Shown in pieces: positions 1 to 5,875 of a stretch of DNA of 6,752 nt. The translations under genes and the position numbers were made by a program. The stretch is from Clostridia bacterium (GTDB lineage: Bacteria > Bacillota > Clostridia > Christensenellales > Aristaeellaceae): the NCBI GenBank assembly GCA_017458865.1, contig JAFSZW010000436.1:1-6752 (forward strand), read 5' to 3'. The notes under the pieces were generated by a model. That model saw only the letters and a program-made list of their open reading frames with translations. It was not told where the DNA came from and did no database searches. Position 1 is the first letter of the stretch, and each line of letters begins with the position of its first letter.

Positions 1-314
1 ACAGAGAGCTTGAAAACCCGGCACTGCATGCTGAAATAGATTCCATTATCCTGCGTCACAATCTCAGGTCTGTTTCGCGTATCCAGGTCAGCGCACCGGA
101 TGCGCACGGCGTTTACATCTATTCCGCAAACGCAACCGTTGCCCATGCAAAGGAAAAGCTCCTCAGCATCATGCAGGAGAATGGCCACCGCCTGAGCCCC
201 TGCGAAATCATGCTGGAGCATGGATTCCAGTCAGAGCGTGACGCCATCCATCTGCTCAACCTCGTTGGCAGGCGCTACGAGCCGTTTATCCTGACACCTG
301 AGAAGACGGCCTGA
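1..314 (+). CDS. 3' end of an unrecognised protein (partial, cut by window start)
   Basis: The reading frame is open from the first complete codon at position 3 to a TGA at 312-314, giving about 103 C-terminal residues; the start lies outside the window. Codon use matches the neighbouring genes, with many G/C third positions, which supports real coding. The piece is mixed alpha/beta in character: a segment containing VYIYSANATVAHAKEKLL (about residues 42-59 of the fragment) reads like a beta strand followed by a helix, and the tail ends in RRYEPFILTPEKTA. There is no hydrophobic membrane segment and no motif I can assign to a family, so no function is given. Its last 29 bp overlap the 3' end of the convergent acetyltransferase gene. 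I am fairly sure it is coding and unsure of everything else. Confidence 0.7.
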   Translation, partial: RELENPALHAEIDSIILRHNLRSVSRIQVSAPDAHGVYIYSANATVAHAKEKLLSIMQENGHRLSPCEIMLEHGFQSERDAIHLLNLVGRRYEPFILTPEKTA

Positions 315-852
315 CCATCTCCTCGTTCTGCAGTTCAAGCACCTTCTGAAGGAGCACCAGCTGCACATCCGGAATCCCGTTAAACGCACAGGGTACGATA
401 TCGACCTCTGTATAGCCCAGTCCCGCATACATCCGCCTCGCTGTCCGGTTTCTGGCGTTTGTGTCCATGCGGAGTACCGGGCAGCCGTGTTCCATTGCAT
501 ACTGTTCATAGAAGGCGACAAACGCCCGGCCATGCCCATGCCCCATATGCTGCGGGTCCGTAACCAGCGTATGGAGGACCATGATTCTCGCATCATCTGC
601 AGGCACGGTCCATTTCCCGTCCCGGTAACTGTCCGGCTGAATCTGGTTGATGATTGCAGCACCGACGACCGTTCCGCCGTCCACCTGCACAAACAGATCC
701 CCGCGCGCAAGCGCGGCAACAGCCGTCTCCCGGGTTGGATAAATGGTGCGAATCCACCCGATCTCCGCCCTGCCGGCCTCCTCCATGTCGTGTATCGACT
801 CATAGATAGCCGCGATCGCATCAATGTGTTCCCTGCTGGCTTTTATAATCAT
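286..852 (-). CDS. GNAT family N-acetyltransferase
   Basis: This 188-residue protein has the single-domain layout of the GCN5-related N-acetyltransferases, which move an acetyl group from acetyl-CoA to an amine. The acetyl-CoA pyrophosphate loop (motif A) is visible as Q101-HMGHGHG-R109, preceded by the beta-4 strand MVLHTLVTDP (91-100). Motif B follows as DTNARNRTARRMYAGLGYTEVD (130-151) without its middle: the conserved parts are N132, N135 and the MYAGLGY helix end at 141-147. The length is slightly above the usual 150-170 because of a polar tail. The start ATG at 850-852 has AAAGGA 7 nt upstream on the minus strand. The substrate cannot be read from the sequence; small molecules, ribosomal protein N-termini and antibiotics are all possible for the family. 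The gene is divergent from the AlkZ-related gene, and its 3' end overlaps the partial gene on the other strand. Confidence 0.9.
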   Translation of the reverse strand: MIIKASREHIDAIAAIYESIHDMEEAGRAEIGWIRTIYPTRETAVAALARGDLFVQVDGGTVVGAAIINQIQPDSYRDGKWTVPADDARIMVLHTLVTDPQHMGHGHGRAFVAFYEQYAMEHGCPVLRMDTNARNRTARRMYAGLGYTEVDIVPCAFNGIPDVQLVLLQKVLELQNEEMVRPSSQVSG

Positions 853-869
853 CTCAAATTCCTTTCTTC

Positions 870-884
870 GGCACAGACTGTGCC
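870..884. repeat. 15-bp perfect dyad just upstream of the acetyltransferase RBS
   Basis: GGCACAG-A-CTGTGCC is a perfect 7+1+7 inverted repeat. It ends 18 bp before the acetyltransferase start codon and lies directly upstream of that gene's Shine-Dalgarno. It could be a repressor operator, or in RNA a 6-bp hairpin with a 3-nt loop in the leader. Which of these applies cannot be told from sequence. Confidence 0.5.
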
Positions 885-898
885 CGGATCACTCACTG

Positions 899-914
899 CC
901 CGGCCTCTGCCGGG
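899..914. repeat. GC-rich hairpin in the divergent intergenic region
   Basis: CCCGGC-CTCT-GCCGGG forms a perfect 6-bp stem with a 4-nt loop. No T-tract follows on either strand, so it is a poor terminator. It lies 30 bp before the AlkZ-related start and 14 bp from the neighbouring dyad. A short direct repeat, TGCCCGG, occurs at 881-887 and 897-903, linking the two structures. I found no convincing -35/-10 pair for either divergent gene in this gap. Confidence 0.45.
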
Positions 915-931
915 ACAATACTCTGCTTTGT

Positions 932-936
932 GGAGG
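932..936 (+). promoter_or_regulatory. Ribosome binding site that decides the start at 945
   Basis: GGAGG sits 8 nt before the ATG at 945. An in-frame GTG at 930 would extend the protein by five residues, but that codon overlaps the Shine-Dalgarno itself and has no good site of its own, so ATG 945 is preferred. Confidence 0.8.
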
Positions 937-944
937 ATATACCT

Positions 945-1601
945 ATGACCGAACCGGTCCGCACTCGGGAAATGCTCCTTGAGCTTGTCAATGAAATGGG
1001 CATCCTCCCGTTTTTCAAAAACAGCATTCCCGGCTGGTCCCTTGAGGAGCACATAGACCCCGCTGTATGGTTCACCAGTGAAAACGGGCCCTGGGAATGG
1101 AAAGGACAGCTTGCTGCAAACAAAAGCTGCGTCTACAGCAAGCTGGTCAGAAACGGCAACGCATGGGTCAGCCTTTCCCTGTTTCCCGACCTGGCAAATT
1201 ACCGCCGGGACGGATACGACTTTGAGGGACGCATTGAGGACGGACTCGTCCCCTACCGGGACAGACTGCTAATGGAATACCTTGAATCGCACATCCCGGT
1301 ACTCTCCAGGGTTGCCAGGCGCAGCTGCGGTTTTACCAAAGGCTACGAGACGAGTCTGACCCGGCTTGAGATGCAGACATTTGTCATTAACCAGGATTTC
1401 GTGTATGACCTGACCAAATCCGGCAAACCATACGGCTGGGGCAATGCCTTCCTGACCTTTCCGGAAAAGTGGTTCGGCGAAGACTATCTCGATAAGACCG
1501 ACGGCCGTACACCCGAGGAATCCCTCACACATATCTGTGAGACCCTTCACCGGGCAATGTCGGATATCCAGGCGGATGATTTCCGTCGGATGCTCAAATA
1601 G
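945..1601 (+). CDS. AlkZ-related protein (short, winged-helix DNA glycosylase-like)
   Basis: The protein has 218 residues starting at ATG 945. It has no signal peptide or membrane segment, so it is cytoplasmic. The layout recalls the short AlkZ-related proteins of Clostridia: an N-terminal helix ending in an MGILPFF-type segment (about 18-24), a GPWEWK motif (48-53), a central region with basic and Tyr-rich helices (YRRDGYDFEG near 86-95), a winged-helix-like stretch with TRLEMQTFVINQDF (about 139-152), and a GKPYGWG signature (160-166) followed by PEKWFGEDYL. AlkZ/YcaQ enzymes excise alkylated or crosslinked bases. This protein is only about half the length of full AlkZ, and I cannot confirm catalytic residues, so glycosylase activity is not claimed. 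The assignment rests on recalled family resemblance, not a search. It lies 70 bp upstream of the GH3 gene on the same strand and may be co-transcribed with it. Confidence 0.6.
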   Translation: MTEPVRTREMLLELVNEMGILPFFKNSIPGWSLEEHIDPAVWFTSENGPWEWKGQLAANKSCVYSKLVRNGNAWVSLSLFPDLANYRRDGYDFEGRIEDGLVPYRDRLLMEYLESHIPVLSRVARRSCGFTKGYETSLTRLEMQTFVINQDFVYDLTKSGKPYGWGNAFLTFPEKWFGEDYLDKTDGRTPEESLTHICETLHRAMSDIQADDFRRMLK

Positions 1602-1609
1602 CTCATCCT

Positions 1610-1631
1610 GCAGCCGGATACGCCGTGCTGC
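1610..1631 (+). terminator. Possible weak terminator or attenuator between the AlkZ-related and GH3 genes
   Basis: GCAGC-CGG-ATACG-CCG-T-GCTGC folds into an 8-bp stem with one bulged T and a 5-nt loop, starting 8 bp after the upstream stop codon. The following bases (GTTCATCATT) are only mildly T-rich, so termination would be weak. It could partly uncouple the two genes. Confidence 0.35.
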
Positions 1632-1659
1632 GTTCATCATTCCCCCTGTACTTCATTAG

Positions 1660-1665
1660 AGGAGG
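1660..1665 (+). promoter_or_regulatory. Strong ribosome binding site for the GH3 gene
   Basis: AGGAGG (within AGAGGAGG, 1658-1665) lies 6 nt before ATG 1672, a near-perfect Bacillota Shine-Dalgarno that fixes the start. Confidence 0.85.
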
Positions 1666-1671
1666 CAACAC

Positions 1672-3798
1672 ATGACACGACAGGAAGCGATGCAGAAAGC
1701 ATCCGAACTACTGGGTAAAATGACCACAGAGGAAAAGGTTGCCCAGATGATTCAGGTTCCCTATACCATTGTTGGCCGCGAGGAGGCCCTGCACTGGGCA
1801 TCCCTGGGTGCTGGCTCCTTTCTGCATGTTCTCGGCGACAATGCCCGTGAACTGCAGCAGACCGCCCTTAAAACCCGTCTCGGCATCCCGGTCATCTTCG
1901 GCATAGATGCCATTCATGGGCATGGGCTGAATCCGCACGCGACCATTTTCCCGTCTCAGCTGACGGCTGCCTGCAGCTGGGAACCCGAAATCCTCCGGGA
2001 GATGGGCGAGGTTACCGCAAGAGAAGTCGCCACAGACGGTCTGCACTGGACCTTCTCGCCTGTTCTCTGCCTTGGCCGTGATACCCGCTGGGGTCGTGTC
2101 GATGAAACGTTTGGCGAGGATCCCATGCTCGCCGGTGAACTCGGTGCTGCAATCGTAAAGGGTTACCAGGGCGAAAACCTGGCAGATGATGAGCACATCC
2201 TCGCCTGTGCAAAGCACTATCTTGGGTACGGTGAGGCCGTTGGCGCCAGAGACGCCTGCGATACAGAGGTCACGGAGCGCAAGATCCGGGAGGTATTCCT
2301 GCCGCCCTTTGCCAAAGTCGTCGAGGCCGGTTGCGCCACCATCATGACTGCCTATGGTTCCATTGACGGCCTGCCGCTGACAATTAACCGCAGGATCATG
2401 CACGACATCCTCAGGGATGAGCTCGGATTCAACGGCTTTGTTGTCACTGACTGGGACAATGCGCGCAGCCTCGTCACACGTCAGCATGTCAAAGAGACAA
2501 TTGAAGATGCCGCTGTTTCTGCCGCACTGGCCGGAAACGACATGATCATGACCTCACTTGAGTTCTATAGCGCCATGCTGAACGCACTCGCGTCCGGTCA
2601 GGCTGACATCAGTGTCGTGGATAAAGCAGTTCTGCACATACTGACCATCAAGTACGAGATGGGACTGTTTGATCAGCCCGAAAAGAAAGGCCGCAAGGAC
2701 TGCATCGGCTGCAGGGAACATCAGGATGCCGCGCTCAGAGCCGCCCGTGCCAGCATCACGCTGCTCAAAAACGACGGCATGCTCCCGCTCGGCCCGTCCG
2801 TGAAAACCGTTGCCGTAATCGGCCCGAATGCAGACGACATTCAGGCTCAGTACGGCGACTGGACCTACTTCTCTCATCCGAATGCCAGCAAGCACTTAAC
2901 GCCTGAGCGCCCCTATGTCACGCTCAGGGAAGGCCTTGCGGCCCTCGGCATTAAGAAAAATGTCCGCATTCTTTATGCAAAGGGATGCGCTCAGCTCAAT
3001 GATCCCTCAGATGATCTGGATGCCGCCGTTGAAATCGCCCGGCAGGCAGATGCGATCATCTATGCTGTCGGCGACATGATCGACCAGATTGGCGAATCCA
3101 AGGACCGTGCAAACCTTGCACTCTCCGGCCGTCAGGATGAGCTCTTCCATCGTCTTTCAGCGCTTTCAAAGCCCATCTGCACCGTCCTCATCGCCTCAAA
3201 GCCGCTTTGCATTGAACCGGAAGCTGCCGGCTCCAACGCAGTCATCTGCGCGTTTAACGGCGGCATGTTCGGCGGCCAGGCCATCGCAGAGGCGCTTTTC
3301 GGTGATCTCAATCCCGCCGGACACCTCCCGATCTCATTCCCGCGCCATTCCGGTCAGGTGCCTGTCTATTACAACTATCTGCCTGGCTGGCACAACGGCA
3401 AGTACTGCGATCTTCCGGAAACACCGCTGTTTGCATTCGGCGAGGGACTCAGCTACACCTCGTTCAGGCTGTCAGATCTGACAGTGGATATGGTCGGCCG
3501 CACCGCATCTGTTGCCATTGAAAATACCGGCAATTATGCCGGAAGCACGGTTATCCAGCTGTATCAGCGCGACGTTGTCTCCTCCATCCTGACCCCCGTC
3601 AAGCGCCTGATTCACTTCTCGCGTGTGACAATCGAACCCGGTCAGACCCAAACTGTCCGATTCGAGCTCTCGGATGCTGACTTTGCCCTGGTCAACACCA
3701 GGTGTGAACATGTAGTGGAGCCCGGTGAATTCCAGATTTTGGCCGGTCTGAGTTCAAAAGACGAGGACCTGCTAACCATCTCCGTCCGCATTGACTGA
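1672..3798 (+). CDS. Glycoside hydrolase family 3 protein (beta-glucosidase-like)
   Basis: The protein has 708 residues and looks full-length for a three-domain GH3 enzyme. GH3 enzymes hydrolyse terminal beta-linked sugars with retention of configuration. The N-terminal TIM-barrel domain (about 10-330) carries the substrate-binding residues D79 in GIDAIHGHG, R139 in DTRWGR, K181-H182 in AKHYLGYG, and the nucleophile D260 in VTDWDN. The alpha/beta sandwich (about 365-600) has E475 in QIGES, the expected acid/base position. A fibronectin III-like domain follows the FGEGLSY motif (about 589-595) and runs to the end. ATIFP after the HGHG loop resembles ExoI-type exoglucanases, while other parts resemble BglX, so the substrate (gluco-, xylo- or other beta-linkage) is unresolved. 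It begins directly with MTRQEAMQKA and has no signal peptide, so it is probably cytoplasmic and acts on imported oligosaccharides. No transporter or sugar regulator is present in the window. Confidence 0.95.
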   Translation: MTRQEAMQKASELLGKMTTEEKVAQMIQVPYTIVGREEALHWASLGAGSFLHVLGDNARELQQTALKTRLGIPVIFGIDAIHGHGLNPHATIFPSQLTAACSWEPEILREMGEVTAREVATDGLHWTFSPVLCLGRDTRWGRVDETFGEDPMLAGELGAAIVKGYQGENLADDEHILACAKHYLGYGEAVGARDACDTEVTERKIREVFLPPFAKVVEAGCATIMTAYGSIDGLPLTINRRIMHDILRDELGFNGFVVTDWDNARSLVTRQHVKETIEDAAVSAALAGNDMIMTSLEFYSAMLNALASGQADISVVDKAVLHILTIKYEMGLFDQPEKKGRKDCIGCREHQDAALRAARASITLLKNDGMLPLGPSVKTVAVIGPNADDIQAQYGDWTYFSHPNASKHLTPERPYVTLREGLAALGIKKNVRILYAKGCAQLNDPSDDLDAAVEIARQADAIIYAVGDMIDQIGESKDRANLALSGRQDELFHRLSALSKPICTVLIASKPLCIEPEAAGSNAVICAFNGGMFGGQAIAEALFGDLNPAGHLPISFPRHSGQVPVYYNYLPGWHNGKYCDLPETPLFAFGEGLSYTSFRLSDLTVDMVGRTASVAIENTGNYAGSTVIQLYQRDVVSSILTPVKRLIHFSRVTIEPGQTQTVRFELSDADFALVNTRCEHVVEPGEFQILAGLSSKDEDLLTISVRID

Positions 3799-3819
3799 GG
3801 CAATTACACACTCAATATC

Positions 3820-3859
3820 AAAGGAAAAGCTGCTGCATTTTTCATGCAGCAGCTCCTTT
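3820..3859. terminator. Bidirectional intrinsic terminator between convergent genes
   Basis: An 11-bp perfect stem (3828-3838 with 3844-3854, GC-rich core GCTGCTGCA) has a 5-nt loop, and is extended by AAAGG/CCTTT outer pairs across an AAA bulge. It lies between the GH3 stop (3798) and the DUF3048 stop (3861). On the minus strand the stem is followed by TTTTCCTTT, a good U-tract. On the plus strand CTCCTTTATT is weaker. It most likely serves both genes, and mainly the minus-strand one. Confidence 0.85.
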
Positions 3860-3860
3860 A

Positions 3861-5165
3861 TTACAGGCCAAAGGTTTGTACGGTATCTCCGTCATTATCT
3901 GTCTGGAGATTGGTATTGCCGGTAGCCGGCTTATTCGGCTTCGGTGTACGGGTCGGCTTCGGTGTACGGGTCGGGGCCGGGGTAGCAGTAGCCGCCGGGG
4001 TTCCAACAACCTTGGCACCGGTAATGCTGGTCGTTGTCTGGACAACAACCGGCTGATCCACATTGACAAACAGGATCGCCGTCTTGCCAGGCAGCATTGC
4101 AAGCTCATTGCCGTACGGATCGAAGAAGATCATGCGGTAAGGAATGGAGTTGTACTCATTCGCGCTCTGGGTATTATCACTCTGTACCCATGTACCGCGG
4201 ACATACTTGCCGTTCTGGAAAATCTCGCATGCACCCTGTCCAAATGTCTGGATGACCACGCGGGCAGCATTATTGTTCTGGTTTGTAATATTGGTCCTGA
4301 CGATGATGACGTTTGCATACTCGCATGTCACGCCGTTCAGCTCATCGTAATAAGCACCGCCATTGGCTGTACGCATATACTTGCCGGAAAGCGGATTATA
4401 CTGGAATCCGGTAATGTATGTGGGCTTGGTGGTCTTGTAATTAACCGTAACAGAGGATACGTCTGCGCCGTAGTCAAGGCCTTCCTCAGTGAACTTGAAC
4501 GGATGTTTCTGAGGTTCATAGGTAAACAGGCTGTCAATCGCGCGCATATCAACCTGCACGTTGTGGGGGTTCACGTGTCCGCCGGAGTTCTCACGATGGA
4601 AAAACTTGCCGTAGTTCTGCTCCATGCCCTCAACAAACGGGAACACCCAACGGCCTTTCTGGCGGGCATCCTTATGCATCATGGTAGCAAAGTCAACGAC
4701 GTCAACCGCCGGGTTTTCGCTCGTTCCAAAGCTGTTCTGCCAGCCATAGAACACCCATGCGCCGCCCCACATCTCGCGGAGCTTAGCCATGATAACACGA
4801 CCGGAACGGACCGGGCCGGCATACGTCGGCTTCTCGCCCATATACAATGCGATAAGACGGGTAGATCCGTCCATCTGGATCGGGAACTCATACAGGATAT
4901 CTGCAGAGGAAACACCCCAGTGCGGCAGCGCGTCAGGATGGTTGTCCGTGCTGACAAGGATCGGACGATAAACACCGGTCCAGCTCTCGCCGGTCAGGGG
5001 GTTGATGCCGGGGACGTCCGGATTCTCGCCGGGAAGCGTTACAGAAATTCTCTGGCTGACCGTGAGACCGGTGGCTGGAATTTCAACAAAGGATTCCGCG
5101 CATGCGCAGGAAATTAGAAGTAGCATGGCAAAAAGGGCAATGCAAAGTCTTTTCCCAAATTGCAA
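3861..5165 (-). CDS. DUF3048 domain-containing exported protein (YerB-like lipoprotein)
   Basis: The protein has 434 residues from a TTG start at 5163-5165, chosen because GGAGG lies exactly 8 nt upstream. The upstream in-frame ATGs at 5180 and 5213 have no Shine-Dalgarno, and the latter abuts the -10 box. The export signal is basic residues (K5, R6), a hydrophobic core and LISC at 17-20, which fits a lipobox with C20 lipidated; the following ACA (21-23) would also fit signal peptidase I. The N-terminal DUF3048 domain (about 55-190) has NPLTGE, a DNHPDALPHWGVSSADILYE stretch (74-93) and GPVRSGR (117-123). A C-terminal DUF3048 domain spans about 215-370. The tail (about 392-434) is low-complexity Thr/Pro/Lys with the repeat TRTPKP. 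The family has no firmly established biochemical activity that I know of; B. subtilis YerB is a putative lipoprotein. The protein faces the outside of the membrane. It is transcribed alone, from its own promoter to the terminator at 3820-3859. Confidence 0.9.
   Translation of the reverse strand: MQFGKRLCIALFAMLLLISCACAESFVEIPATGLTVSQRISVTLPGENPDVPGINPLTGESWTGVYRPILVSTDNHPDALPHWGVSSADILYEFPIQMDGSTRLIALYMGEKPTYAGPVRSGRVIMAKLREMWGGAWVFYGWQNSFGTSENPAVDVVDFATMMHKDARQKGRWVFPFVEGMEQNYGKFFHRENSGGHVNPHNVQVDMRAIDSLFTYEPQKHPFKFTEEGLDYGADVSSVTVNYKTTKPTYITGFQYNPLSGKYMRTANGGAYYDELNGVTCEYANVIIVRTNITNQNNNAARVVIQTFGQGACEIFQNGKYVRGTWVQSDNTQSANEYNSIPYRMIFFDPYGNELAMLPGKTAILFVNVDQPVVVQTTTSITGAKVVGTPAATATPAPTRTPKPTRTPKPNKPATGNTNLQTDNDGDTVQTFGL
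3935..3970 (-). repeat. Two perfect 18-bp tandem repeats in the DUF3048 tail
   Basis: The unit TCGGCTTCGGTGTACGGG is repeated twice in a row, with the first four bases of a third copy following (to 3974). On the coding strand it encodes the TRTPKP hexapeptide twice in the C-terminal linker. Being in frame and a multiple of three, it can gain or lose copies without a frameshift. Confidence 0.9.
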
Positions 5166-5171
5166 AAGAAA

Positions 5172-5178
5172 CACCTCC
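5172..5178 (-). promoter_or_regulatory. Ribosome binding site deciding the TTG start of the DUF3048 gene
   Basis: GGAGGTG on the minus strand, with the GGAGG core at 5174-5178, is 8 nt before TTG 5165. It overlaps the alternative ATG at 5178-5180, which therefore cannot use it. Confidence 0.8.
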
Positions 5179-5184
5179 ATAACT

Positions 5185-5201
5185 GATCGAATGATTCGAC
5201 C
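5185..5201 (-). repeat. Hairpin near the 5' end of the DUF3048 transcript
   Basis: On the minus strand GG-TCGAA-TCA-TTCGA-TC forms five perfect pairs plus a G-U and a G-C pair around a 3-nt loop. It begins about six bases after the predicted transcription start (near 5207) and ends before the Shine-Dalgarno. It could stabilise the mRNA 5' end or be a DNA operator. Confidence 0.4.
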
Positions 5202-5213
5202 GCATTCTTTCAT

Positions 5214-5242
5214 ATAATAAGTAATCTTTCCATTTACGTCAA
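5214..5242 (-). promoter_or_regulatory. Sigma-A-type promoter of the DUF3048 gene
   Basis: On the minus strand TTGACG (5237-5242) and TATTAT (5214-5219) are separated by exactly 17 bp. An A/T-rich run (AAACTTTAAAAAAAGC) lies upstream like an UP element. Transcription should start near 5207, giving a leader of about 42 nt before TTG 5165. It is the best promoter in the window. Confidence 0.8.
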
Positions 5243-5375
5243 CAGCTTTTTTTAAAGTTTTCCCTCTGTCTGCACATTTTCTCTGAAATTTCCCTCAAAA
5301 AACAGCAAAACCGCATCCAGCTCCCCCTCGCAACCGATATCCGGCAAAGTGCTGCTTTGAAGTTAACCCCCATAT

Positions 5376-5399
5376 AATGACGCAGCTCTGACCGTCATT
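5376..5399. repeat. Inverted repeat AATGACG...CGTCATT
   Basis: Two perfect 7-bp arms are separated by 10 nt, and the arms can be extended by ATA/TAT with a one-base bulge. There is no T-tract on either side. It could be a regulatory dyad or part of an RNA fold. Confidence 0.4.
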
Positions 5400-5582
5400 T
5401 ATCCCACACACTCTCATTTTTCCGTGAATTTGTCCTGGATATGCTATGACGTCCCAGAACAGCGTATCTCTCCGCGGTTTATCATTTCCTCTTTGCATCT
5501 GGGAAACGCGCCATGAATCTCCTTTTCATGTGTCCGCAGTTTCAGATTTTCATGTATTCTCGAACGACATGGAGCCGCTCTC

Positions 5583-5597
5583 TGAAATTGAATTTCA
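5583..5597. repeat. 15-bp perfect dyad TGAAATT-G-AATTTCA
   Basis: A 7+1+7 palindrome rich in A/T lies about 290 bp upstream of the SRAP gene. It has the size and symmetry of an operator for a dimeric regulator, but no promoter next to it is evident. Confidence 0.35.
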
Positions 5598-5685
5598 CCC
5601 TGTCAGATGATACAATTACCTGGGGCAACCATTTCCCTGAATGGCTGCGGATTAATTCCGAGAACGCCTCAGTTTTTTGCGTTTT

Positions 5686-5707
5686 CTGGGCCCAGTGGGA
5701 GCTCCCA
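5686..5707. repeat. Two adjacent perfect palindromes
   Basis: CTGGGCCCAG (5686-5695) is followed directly by TGGGAGCTCCCA (5696-5707), so 22 bp is fully self-complementary in two blocks. The blocks can also pair with each other through GGG/CCC segments, allowing alternative folds. Confidence 0.45.
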
Positions 5708-5792
5708 TCTTTCCTGCTGTTTCCAGGCTATCTGTCCGACTTTTCAGTCGCATTCATTGCATCAGATACCCAAATATGCAGCGAATAAGCGC

Positions 5793-5842
5793 CTGCCCTG
5801 CAGCCCGATGCGCTTCCAAAGACAGAGGGCAGCCTCTGCAGG
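5793..5842 (+). promoter_or_regulatory. Two mutually exclusive stems in the SRAP upstream region
   Basis: Stem A pairs CTGCCCT (5793-5799) with AGGGCAG (5826-5832). Stem B pairs CCTGCAG (5797-5803) with CTGCAGG (5836-5842). Both are perfect 7-bp stems and they share bases 5797-5799, so only one can form at a time. The second ends about 45 nt before the SRAP start codon. This is the geometry of an RNA switch, but no known riboswitch class was recognised. Confidence 0.35.
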
Positions 5843-5869
5843 TCATATTGAGGAAAACCATATTCATGG

Positions 5870-5875
5870 AAAGGA
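5870..5875 (+). promoter_or_regulatory. Ribosome binding site for the SRAP gene
   Basis: AAAGGA lies 11 nt before ATG 5887, slightly far but workable. A small dyad, CCAT-ATTC-ATGG (5858-5869), lies immediately upstream. An in-frame ATG at 5866 has GAGGA (5850-5854) at the same spacing, but would bury the catalytic cysteine. Confidence 0.55.

Noticed and set aside
844..849. TATAAT as a -10 box for the AlkZ-related gene
   Set aside because: It lies in the first codons of the acetyltransferase gene, and the hexamers at the right spacing upstream do not resemble a -35 box. A weak promoter cannot be excluded.
1708..2487. A 259-codon minus-strand open frame inside the GH3 gene
   Set aside because: It is a shadow of the GH3 coding frame in high-GC DNA, with no ribosome site and no family resemblance.
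3876..5117. A 413-codon open frame on the plus strand opposite the DUF3048 gene
   Set aside because: It is antisense to a gene with a clear family match, promoter and ribosome site. Its product is rich in Arg, Cys and His, with no domain-like pattern and no Shine-Dalgarno.
5373..5378. TATAAT as a -10 box on the plus strand
   Set aside because: No acceptable -35 hexamer lies 16-18 bp upstream, and no gene follows within a normal leader length.
5295..5498. A 67-codon minus-strand open frame in the intergenic gap
   Set aside because: No Shine-Dalgarno precedes the ATG, the composition is not protein-like, and it ends just upstream of the DUF3048 promoter.
5560..5580. CGAAC near 5560 as half of a LexA box
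   Set aside because: The matching GTTCG half at the 4-bp spacing is absent, so there is no Bacillota-type LexA operator.
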